Source: an uncultured Bacteroidota bacterium (GTDB lineage Bacteria; Bacteroidota; Bacteroidia; Bacteroidales; F082). Taken from it: DNA of 8,367 nucleotides. A program made the translations under genes and the position numbers. A model generated the notes under the pieces. That model did not search any database. It had not been told where the DNA came from and saw nothing but the letters and a program-made list of their open reading frames with translations. How positions within the stretch are numbered: the first letter of the stretch is position 1; each line of letters opens with the position of its first letter. Below are positions 1-6,088 of this stretch, in pieces. The stretch covers positions 1-8,367 of the forward strand of contig UQNO01000058.1 in NCBI GenBank assembly GCA_900542475.1. The letters run 5' to 3'.

Positions 1-209
1 GCTATTTGCATTTGAAGCGAAGAGTCGGCAAGATATTCGGGAATTGAGTCGTTACGCAAGTTCATCTTAACCAATTTTTCCGGCATATACAAAGCCACCA
101 CGGTATTACGATTATTCTTCACAAAACGACGTGCTATGCCGTGCTGCTCGGAACAGGCCGCAAGAAGCAGTGTCAGAGCTGAAATCAATATTATAATTTT
201 ATTTTTCAT
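1..209 (-). CDS. Putative lipoprotein of unknown function (5' part, runs off the left edge)
   Basis: The first 69 codons of a gene are visible, starting at the ATG complementary to 207-209. The N-terminus is a typical lipoprotein signal: basic MKNK, a hydrophobic stretch at about residues 5-16, then the lipobox L16-A17-A18-C19, so Cys19 should be lipidated after cleavage by signal peptidase II. The mature part begins SEQHGIARRFVKNN and continues with a short hydrophobic strand (about 36-42) and a polar region; no catalytic motif can be seen in this fragment. It lies 102 bp downstream of parC on the same strand. An octamer complementary to 233-240 (TATCTCTG) is one base off the Bacteroidota -7 consensus TAnnTTTG, but no -33 TTTG sits at the right distance. 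Signal peptide and frame are clear; function is unknown and cannot be inferred from this part. Confidence 0.85.
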   Translation of the reverse strand, partial: MKNKIIILISALTLLLAACSEQHGIARRFVKNNRNTVVALYMPEKLVKMNLRNDSIPEYLADSSLQMQI

Positions 210-270
210 ATCTTTCTGTTTTTTGTCTTTAGCAGAGATAGCAGATTTTGTTTTTTCACGTTTTATTTTT

Positions 271-297
271 CAGACGCTCGCCAAAGCGAGTCGCCGG
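271..297. other. GC-rich hairpin in the parC-lipoprotein spacer
   Basis: In an otherwise A/T-rich 102-bp spacer, CTCGC at 277-281 and GCGAG at 286-290 form a perfect 5-bp stem with a 4-nt loop (CAAA on the plus strand). It lies about 20 bp past the parC stop codon, the right place for the 3' end of the parC transcript. However, read on the minus strand the stem is followed by CGTCTGAAAAATAAAACG, not a run of T, so it is not a standard intrinsic terminator. It may be an RNA-stabilising 3' hairpin or the remnant of a dispersed palindromic repeat. The rest of the spacer shows only A/T-rich leader sequence for the lipoprotein gene. Confidence 0.35.
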
Positions 298-311
298 TTA
301 TTTCAGATTTA

Positions 312-3113
312 TTAGAATAACGTTAGTTGTCCCTCTTTATTATCCTCCTCGTTTTCCGCCTGTTCCGATATATCTGCGTGAGAATTTTCTTCTTTTGTAT
401 CTGTGAGATGATTTTCCGCATCCATTTCCATGGATTCCGGGAGAGAATTATTTTCTTCCGCAGCAGGTTCAGGCTTTTCAAACGGTTCAAGGAACTCATA
501 GTAGTTCACGTCGTGCGTCGAGAGACGTTTGCCTTTCGCCTTATAGCTCTTCACGCCGATATATTCGTCAACGTTAAGTTCTTCATCATCAAAATGTTTC
601 CCGCTGACACCGTTGTTGAATTTCAGCAGCAGACGTGGCAAGACATCCATGTTGACAGCGATAAACCTCGCATCTTCGCCTTCGCCTATAAACGAGATTC
701 GTTTGTTCAGAGGAGTGTCTTCTTCGATAGTAAACCTTTTGATATACATCAACTTGGTCTCGGCCTCAACATACAACACAGTGAAAATCATCTCGGGGTC
801 GAACTTAAAAATCATCGTCATGTCGTCATCGAAATGCGTTGACAAGTCGAAGTTTGTGAGGCGCAACTCGCCGTTTGCGTGTATCTGCATTATCTTGTCG
901 GCGCCCGAGTATTTGCCGATAGAAACTCCGCGTCCGTCGGCGTTGAGACGTTTCACGGTGTCGTCGTACCAGATTTCGCGTGCGGAAAGCGTGGAGACAC
1001 CTTCCTCATGTTTAAAGATACGGTTCACCGAATGATTTGTGAGTTTGTTGCCTCGGCTACCACGTCCTTTTATGTCCAAAGTTGCGAAGTCGTAATCGAA
1101 CGACAGTTTTTTCAGCTTCGGAGCCGGGCGCAGCAGCACTTTCACCACTTCAGCCTCTCCGTTAGGATTTGCCGAGAAATACACCACTTTTGAGCCTGCC
1201 GCACCCGTTGTGAGGTCGTAAATCTTGTCGTGAGTGATTCCATCGACGTAGAAACGTTTGACATAGTATGGACTGCCTGGCTTCCCGTTGCGATATGCCA
1301 TATTGTAAATAGTACGTTTGTCGCCCTTATGATAGATGTTGGCGTATATAATCTTCTCCGGCCCGACGAACAGCTTTTGTTGCAGCTTGACCACCGAGAA
1401 GGTGCCGTTTTCGCGGAAAACGATGACATCGTCGATGTCGGAACAATCGCAGACATAGCCGTAAGCGTCTTTGTTTTGCTCTTTTTTCAGACCGGTTCCG
1501 GTGCAAATGAAGCCTTCCTCCTTGTTGACGTAAAGTTTCTCGTTGTTAGCCGCCACAGCCACTGCCGAGATGTTGTCAAAGTTGCGGATTTCGGTCTTAC
1601 GCTCGCGTCCTTTGCCGTATTTTCTCTTTATTTCCTCGAAATAATGAATGGTATAATCCACGATATGGTCAAGGTCGTATTTAACCTGTTCAATATGTCT
1701 CTCGATGTCAAGTAATTGATCTTCAGCCTTCTTAATATCGAATTTGGAGATTTTACGGACCGGTTTCTCGCAAAGTTTGATGACATCTTCGTGTGTGATG
1801 TCGCGTTTCAGCCGAGGGCGATAAGGGTCGAAAGCCTTTTCAATCGCATCAACCTGAGCGTCAAAGCTCGGCGCGTCTTTTTCCAAAATCTTATAAAGCC
1901 GTTTCTCGAAGAAAATCTTCTCCAAAGAAATCCAATGCCACTGACTTTCAAGTTCTTCGAGGGTGTTTTGCAGTTCCCAGCTCAACAAATCGAGAGTATG
2001 GTCGCTACTATGCTTCAAGATAGCCGAGACAGTAGTAAATTCAGGCTTATCGTTATGAATGACGCATGTGCAGAGACTGTTCAGTTTGACCTGACATTTT
2101 GTGAAAGCATACAGAGCGTCGATGGTTTGGTCAGGTGATACGCCAGGAGCAAGATGTATGACGATTTCCACTGTTTTTGAGGTATTGTCATCGACACGAC
2201 GAATCTTAATCTTGCCTTTCTCGCTGGCCTGTGTTATTGACTGTATGAGGGTTTCCGTCGTTGTCCCATAAGGTATCTCGGTGATTATCAATGTCTTCTT
2301 GTCGAGCTGAGATATTTTGGCTCTCACCTGCACACGACTGCCTCTGCCACCGTCGTTGTAGCCGCGCACATCGACGAGGCCACCTGTTTGGAAGTCAGGA
2401 TAAAGTTCAAAAGGCTCGTCTTTAAGATATGCGACAGACGCGTCTATAAGTTCGTTGAAGTTATGCGGCAGTATTTCAGATTTAAGACCCACCGCGATGC
2501 CCATTGCGCCTTGGAACAGCAACAGGGGGAATTTCACGGGAAGCGACACAGGCTCTTTGTTACGTCCGTCATAAGAGAATGTCCAGTCGGTGGTTTTAGG
2601 ATTGAAAACGACATCAAGAGCGAATTTTGAGAGACGAGCCTCTATGTAACGCGGGGCTGCCGCGCCGTCGCCGGTGAGGATATTACCCCAGTTACCTTGA
2701 CAATCGACGAGAAGATCTTTCTGACCGATATTAACGAGCGCGTCGCCGATGGAAGCATCTCCGTGCGGGTGGTATTTCATGGTGTTTCCCACTATATTCG
2801 CCACCTTGTTGTAACGTCCGTCGTCTATCTCTTTCATGGAATGCAGGATGCGGCGTTGCACAGGCTTCAAGCCGTCGTCGATTTCAGGCACCGCGCGGTC
2901 GAGGATAACGTATGATGAATAGTCGAGAAACCAGTTCTCGAACATGCCTTTCAGCGGCACGATTCGGTAGCCGTCGCCCGACTGCACGAGCATTCCCGAT
3001 TCTTCTTCCGCTGTGGGATCGAAGCCGTCGAGTACTTGAGTCACCTCGTCACTAATTTCGTTTACCTCTTCAAATTCTTGATTATCAATATTTTCGTTGT
3101 CAAAATCTGCCAT
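312..3113 (-). CDS. parC: DNA topoisomerase IV subunit A (ParC)
   Basis: This is the DNA-cleaving subunit of a type IIA topoisomerase; with ParE (not in this window) it decatenates sister chromosomes and relaxes supercoils. Order of parts in 933 residues: an acidic N-terminal extension (1-45), the breakage-reunion core with winged helix, tower and coiled coil (about 46-500), a beta-pinwheel C-terminal domain (about 515-870), and an acidic, probably disordered tail (about 875-928) ending in QLTLF. The catalytic pair is R155-Y156 in AAAPRYIEARLS. The quinolone region reads HPHGDASIGDA (115-125), with Ala120 where E. coli ParC has Ser80 and Asp124 at the Glu84 position. The GyrA box is degenerate (KGRGSRG, 682-688, against QRRGGKG), which argues for ParC rather than GyrA. 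Start chosen at the ATG complementary to 3111-3113; the preceding bases (AAAAATTTGAAGAAACG) are A-rich without a strong Shine-Dalgarno. Gene and frame are intact. Confidence 0.95.
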   Translation of the reverse strand: MADFDNENIDNQEFEEVNEISDEVTQVLDGFDPTAEEESGMLVQSGDGYRIVPLKGMFENWFLDYSSYVILDRAVPEIDDGLKPVQRRILHSMKEIDDGRYNKVANIVGNTMKYHPHGDASIGDALVNIGQKDLLVDCQGNWGNILTGDGAAAPRYIEARLSKFALDVVFNPKTTDWTFSYDGRNKEPVSLPVKFPLLLFQGAMGIAVGLKSEILPHNFNELIDASVAYLKDEPFELYPDFQTGGLVDVRGYNDGGRGSRVQVRAKISQLDKKTLIITEIPYGTTTETLIQSITQASEKGKIKIRRVDDNTSKTVEIVIHLAPGVSPDQTIDALYAFTKCQVKLNSLCTCVIHNDKPEFTTVSAILKHSSDHTLDLLSWELQNTLEELESQWHWISLEKIFFEKRLYKILEKDAPSFDAQVDAIEKAFDPYRPRLKRDITHEDVIKLCEKPVRKISKFDIKKAEDQLLDIERHIEQVKYDLDHIVDYTIHYFEEIKRKYGKGRERKTEIRNFDNISAVAVAANNEKLYVNKEEGFICTGTGLKKEQNKDAYGYVCDCSDIDDVIVFRENGTFSVVKLQQKLFVGPEKIIYANIYHKGDKRTIYNMAYRNGKPGSPYYVKRFYVDGITHDKIYDLTTGAAGSKVVYFSANPNGEAEVVKVLLRPAPKLKKLSFDYDFATLDIKGRGSRGNKLTNHSVNRIFKHEEGVSTLSAREIWYDDTVKRLNADGRGVSIGKYSGADKIMQIHANGELRLTNFDLSTHFDDDMTMIFKFDPEMIFTVLYVEAETKLMYIKRFTIEEDTPLNKRISFIGEGEDARFIAVNMDVLPRLLLKFNNGVSGKHFDDEELNVDEYIGVKSYKAKGKRLSTHDVNYYEFLEPFEKPEPAAEENNSLPESMEMDAENHLTDTKEENSHADISEQAENEEDNKEGQLTLF
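315..329 (-). other. C-terminal QLTLF motif of ParC (beta-clamp-binding consensus)
   Basis: The last five codons before the parC stop encode Q-L-T-L-F (residues 929-933). This fits the bacterial sliding-clamp binding consensus QLxLF known from DNA polymerases, MutS and other clamp partners. It sits at the very end of a flexible acidic tail, a typical setting for such motifs. The match is seen directly; binding to DnaN is inference. Confidence 0.45.
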
Positions 3114-3132
3114 CGTTTCTTCAAATTTTTAC

Positions 3133-3159
3133 GAGACGGTTTGCGAATCGTCTCTACAG
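3133..3159. repeat. Palindromic repeat-like element upstream of parC
   Basis: The arms GAGACGGTT (3133-3141) and AATCGTCTC (3146-3154) form a 9-bp stem with one G-T pair (on the plus strand) around the loop TGCG. The right arm continues as TACAG, so the minus strand reads CTGTAGAGACG. GTAGAGACG-type arms recall short intergenic palindromes dispersed in many Bacteroidota genomes; that identification is from memory. Neither strand has a T-run after the stem, so it is not a standard terminator. It lies 20 bp before the parC start, inside the likely leader. The whole 88-bp spacer (3114-3201) holds only this and an A/T-rich stretch. Confidence 0.45.
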
Positions 3160-3184
3160 TCGTTCTCAATAAAATTTCAATTTA

Positions 3185-3192
3185 CAAAATTA
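3185..3192 (-). promoter_or_regulatory. Candidate -7 promoter element for parC
   Basis: On the minus strand the octamer reads TAATTTTG, an exact match to the Bacteroidota primary sigma -7 consensus TAnnTTTG, about 70 bp upstream of the parC start. The nearest upstream TTTG (complementary to 3217-3220, inside the end of the BatA-like gene) is 24 nt away, longer than the usual spacing of about 20. A/T-rich DNA gives such octamers by chance, so this is only a candidate. It would let parC be expressed independently of the sdh operon. Confidence 0.25.
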
Positions 3193-3201
3193 TAAAAAAA
3201 A

Positions 3202-5232
3202 TTATTTCCAGAACCTCAAAACCAAAATTTCCATCAACAAAGACATCAACGCTATGATTATGAACGACTTCCACAACATGGAGCGACGAATCATTGTCGC
3301 CATAATGTCAGCGGAACGCATCTCATCGGATTTCATCACTGCAATGAGGTTCAATCCTTTGTCTTTCAATATCTTATCGACTGTCGTTCCACTCAAGAAC
3401 TGCATTCTTGATTCTTTACGGTCATCGTTCCAGGCAGTCGTCTCCAGCACCTCGTCACCTTTGTCGATTGTATAGAAACCACTGCCGGGAAGTTCATCAT
3501 AAAGCCTTATCAGCGCACGGTTGTTACGCATTTCAACCACAGGAAGCATCTCAAAAGAGCCTTGTTCATCATGAATTTTCACATCGCCCTCCGAAAAAGC
3601 CGCCAAGTCGTTTATTAGAATATCCTTATCGATGCCCAAGGTGTACGACAAGCGACTCATCTGACCACCGAGCAGTGCCATCTTATACATGATTGGAACG
3701 AACAGTGCATTGTCAGTGAGATTGGTCCAATCTTTTCCCAATTGCGCTCTGATATTGAAGACATATCCTGCACCAATTTGATTCAAGGTAAAGAATGAAG
3801 TGCCATTTTGCAACGATATAAGCGTCAGTGTGTTAGGGAATCTGTTATTATCTATTTTAGCGTGCTTGTAAACTTTTGGCAAATCAGCGTTATTGGGGAT
3901 ATTGACAAAGATGTCGTCGAAGAATTTATGTTGAGACGCTATCGTGCCGACACTCAATGTGTCGTCGGAGACATTTGAGTTATCCGCCGGGAATATCAGC
4001 ACACTGCCGCCGTCATTTGCGAAATCATAGACAGACTGCCACATTGTTTCATTAAGATTCGCATTGCCGTCCACGATTATCATTTGACAATCCGTAAAAT
4101 ACTGTTGATCGACTCGACGCGGGTCAACAGCGTGATATTCGAACAATGAATCATTAGAGAAGAGCGTTGCGACAGGCGACATCGACGACGGAGATGCGTT
4201 CTTTTCAGAAGCCGCGGACAATTCCGCTATTTTCACTACAGGTCTCACATTCAACACAAAATTATATCTATCATCGAATGTTATCGGGAAATCATTGATG
4301 GAAACAGTGCATTTTGAGACACGTTTTCGTGTGTTATCACACATATCTTCTTCTATCACGAATTGCATCGCGACATCGTTTTCACTGTTTGCCGGGACAT
4401 CGACAGTGGTGAACGCCACGGGTTTTCCGTCGATTTCAAGATTCACCGGCAGACTTCTCGCCTCGTTGGCACTCTCGTTGACCACTCTTACGTTTAATTC
4501 ATTCACGAGACCTGTTTGGAGTATAGGCGACGAGAGCCACACCGTGTCGATATACATATTCTGTTGATAATCAGAGGACAGAGGCATCACCACAAGTTGA
4601 ACGGCGGAGTCTGCGGCTATGCCATCGACATTCATCATGTTATCTTGAAAATCAGAATACACAAACAGCGATGCCGATTTGTATCCGTTATGGCGCATGA
4701 TTATCTGTAGATTTTCATATAAATCATTGAATGACAATGGCGGGGCCTCTGTTTGCATTCCGTCGATACTCATCAGCATCTCATCTTGGTTCATCGGATA
4801 TTCGTTATCCGGCTGGCGGCTGTTTGTCAGCAGTACAAAACGTTGCGAGGGATTTAAATTCCGCACCAATATGCGCGCCGAAGACCTTGCGTCTTCTATT
4901 AAAGAAATCTCCGATGAATGGCTGTGCATCGACATTGAATTATCAATATATATCGCAATAAGATTGTCGGAGTCGTCAGTCTTCAGTTTTTGTTCCGGAT
5001 TGTAAGGATACGCAAAAGCCAAGACAAGGGCCGCTACAAACGACAGTCTCGTTATCAACGTGACAATATGTTTCAGTTTTTTTGTTTTGACGTTCTCTTG
5101 CTCTATTGTCTTCAGCACGGCGGTGTTGCTGAAATACACGATTTTATGCTTTCTGAAGTTAAACAGATGGATAATAATCGGTATCGCCAGTGCGAAGAGT
5201 CCAAAGAGCATATTGGGATAGAGGAAAGCCAT
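3202..5232 (-). CDS. BatA-like membrane protein with von Willebrand factor A domain
   Basis: A 676-residue membrane protein. The N-terminus (FLYPNMLFGLFALAIPIIIH) followed by LFNFRKHK is the hallmark of the aerotolerance-regulator N-terminal (BatA_N) family. Helices are at about 7-25 and 57-76, and a third at about 655-673 just before the C-terminus, giving an N-anchored, C-anchored protein with a large soluble middle. A vWA domain follows helix 2: D97-N-S99-M-S101 is an intact DxSxS metal-binding motif and SDF at 193-195 fits its later Asp position. Residues about 225-330 look like beta-rich Ig-like segments, and about 380-500 (MIIVDGNANL, then FANDGGSVLIFPAD) like the glutamine-amidotransferase-fold region found in long members. 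The start is 4 nt after the sdhB stop, so the gene is probably co-transcribed and may be translationally coupled. Family function is poorly defined; Bat proteins were linked to aerotolerance and envelope stress in Bacteroides. There is no moxR or other bat gene in view, so this is a solitary paralogue and the symbol is left blank. Confidence 0.85.
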   Translation of the reverse strand: MAFLYPNMLFGLFALAIPIIIHLFNFRKHKIVYFSNTAVLKTIEQENVKTKKLKHIVTLITRLSFVAALVLAFAYPYNPEQKLKTDDSDNLIAIYIDNSMSMHSHSSEISLIEDARSSARILVRNLNPSQRFVLLTNSRQPDNEYPMNQDEMLMSIDGMQTEAPPLSFNDLYENLQIIMRHNGYKSASLFVYSDFQDNMMNVDGIAADSAVQLVVMPLSSDYQQNMYIDTVWLSSPILQTGLVNELNVRVVNESANEARSLPVNLEIDGKPVAFTTVDVPANSENDVAMQFVIEEDMCDNTRKRVSKCTVSINDFPITFDDRYNFVLNVRPVVKIAELSAASEKNASPSSMSPVATLFSNDSLFEYHAVDPRRVDQQYFTDCQMIIVDGNANLNETMWQSVYDFANDGGSVLIFPADNSNVSDDTLSVGTIASQHKFFDDIFVNIPNNADLPKVYKHAKIDNNRFPNTLTLISLQNGTSFFTLNQIGAGYVFNIRAQLGKDWTNLTDNALFVPIMYKMALLGGQMSRLSYTLGIDKDILINDLAAFSEGDVKIHDEQGSFEMLPVVEMRNNRALIRLYDELPGSGFYTIDKGDEVLETTAWNDDRKESRMQFLSGTTVDKILKDKGLNLIAVMKSDEMRSADIMATMIRRSMLWKSFIIIALMSLLMEILVLRFWK

Positions 5233-5242
5233 GTCTCTACAG
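5233..5242. repeat. 10-nt repeat at the sdhB/BatA-like junction
   Basis: The plus-strand decamer GTCTCTACAG occurs here and again at 3150-3159, where it is one arm of the palindrome upstream of parC. The next bases are also alike (CGGTTCTG here, TCGTTCTC there), giving 15 matches in 18. Here it contains the sdhB stop codon and the 4-nt spacer to the next start. It could be a repeat fragment or coincidence. Confidence 0.35.
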
Positions 5243-5986
5243 CGGTTCTGCTATTTTCGCAGCTAAAAACTGCCGGTTCATGCGCGCTATGTTTGTCACG
5301 GATATTCCTTTCGGGCATTCGGCTTGGCAGGCGTAGGTGTTTGAGCAGCCGCCGAATCCGAGTTCATCCATACGTGCCACCATTTTTTGCACTCTATCAG
5401 CCGATTCCACCTGACCTTGTGGAAGCAAGGCGAATTGCGACACCTTGGCGCCCACGAATAGCATTGCGCTGCTGTTTTTACATGCCGCCACACAGGCTCC
5501 GCAACCGATGCAAGACGCTGCGTCCATCGCGAGATCCGCATTATGTTTGCTGATTGGAATGGTGTTGGCGTCAGGCACGCCGCCGGTGTGGACGGAGATG
5601 TAGCCACCAGCCTGGATAATCTTATCCAAGGCCGAGCGGTCAACCATCAAATCCTTGATTATCGGAAATGCCCCTGAACGCCACGGCTCCACTGTGATAG
5701 CATCGCCGTCCTTGAACTTACGCATGTGCAGTTGACACGTAGTGGTGTTCTTGAACCTTCCATGAGGATGTCCGTTGATATAAAGCCCACATGCGCCGCA
5801 GATGCCCTCGCGGCAATCGTGGTCGAAGGCGACAGGGTCCTCGCCTTTCAAGACAAGCTGCTCGTTGAGAATGTCGAGCATCTCAAGGAAAGACGCTTCA
5901 GCGGGGACATCGTTTAATTTGTATTCAACAAGTTCACCTTGTGATTGGGCATTACGCTGACGCCAGATTTTTAGTTTTATATTCAT
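5237..5986 (-). CDS. sdhB: Succinate dehydrogenase/fumarate reductase iron-sulfur subunit
   Basis: This subunit carries electrons between the flavin in SdhA and the quinone site at the membrane. The 249-residue length is normal. All cluster ligands can be assigned: [2Fe-2S] by C58, C63, C66 and C84 in the N-terminal ferredoxin-like domain; [4Fe-4S] by C159, C162, C165 and C224; [3Fe-4S] by C169, C214 and C220 (the motif CIGCGACVAACK, then C-x5-C-x3-CP). This is the pattern of the single-cytochrome (type B) enzymes such as Wolinella FrdB. The start is the ATG complementary to 5984-5986, giving the expected MNIKLKIWRQ; the leader is A/T-rich without a Shine-Dalgarno. The gene follows sdhA after an unusually long 102-bp spacer and precedes the BatA-like gene by 4 nt. 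Direction of the reaction cannot be read from the sequence; in an anaerobe, fumarate reduction is likely. Confidence 0.96.
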   Translation of the reverse strand: MNIKLKIWRQRNAQSQGELVEYKLNDVPAEASFLEMLDILNEQLVLKGEDPVAFDHDCREGICGACGLYINGHPHGRFKNTTTCQLHMRKFKDGDAITVEPWRSGAFPIIKDLMVDRSALDKIIQAGGYISVHTGGVPDANTIPISKHNADLAMDAASCIGCGACVAACKNSSAMLFVGAKVSQFALLPQGQVESADRVQKMVARMDELGFGGCSNTYACQAECPKGISVTNIARMNRQFLAAKIAEPL

Positions 5987-6017
5987 GATTTGTTATTTTT
6001 CATTTGTTTGAGATTTG

Positions 6018-6032
6018 TTCACCAAAGGTGAA
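6018..6032. other. Perfect hairpin in the sdhA-sdhB spacer
   Basis: TTCACC (6018-6023) and GGTGAA (6027-6032) form a perfect 6-bp stem with a 3-nt loop, 31 bp before the sdhB start codon. In the transcript it could affect RNA stability or processing between the two genes. There is no T-run after it on the minus strand, so it is not an intrinsic terminator. Confidence 0.4.
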
Positions 6033-6033
6033 T

Positions 6034-6087
6034 GCTTTCGCTTCGCCCAAGTCTCCACCACGCTTCGCTTCGGTCGAAACGACGGGA
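6034..6087. repeat. REP-like intergenic element between sdhA and sdhB
   Basis: This GC-rich stretch stands out in an A/T-rich spacer. It holds the 9-nt direct repeat TTCGCTTCG (6037-6045 and 6064-6072) and an imperfect 16-nt palindrome at 6066-6081 (CGCTTCGGTCGAAACG). The segment 6052-6086 resembles the short dispersed intergenic sequence of Bacteroidota and related genomes of the kind TCTCCACT..CGCTTCGGTCGAAATGACG; the resemblance is from memory and was not searched. It begins immediately after the sdhA stop codon. No open frame crosses it. Confidence 0.5.
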
Positions 6088-6088
6088 A

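Noticed and set aside
277..290. Intrinsic terminator for parC
   Set aside because: A stem is present, but there is no T-run after it on the minus strand, so I list it only as a hairpin.
1230..1715. Plus-strand open frame of 161 codons
   Set aside because: It lies wholly antisense to parC, has no recognisable motif and no leader of its own, and is best explained as a shadow of the parC codon pattern.
312..3113. Annotation as gyrase subunit A
   Set aside because: The GyrA box is degenerate (KGRGSRG), and the core motif HPHGDASIGDA and long acidic tail fit Bacteroidota ParC better.
4990..5553. Plus-strand open frame of 187 codons
   Set aside because: It runs antisense across the start of the BatA-like gene and the end of sdhB, both well supported, and its protein looks like nothing known.
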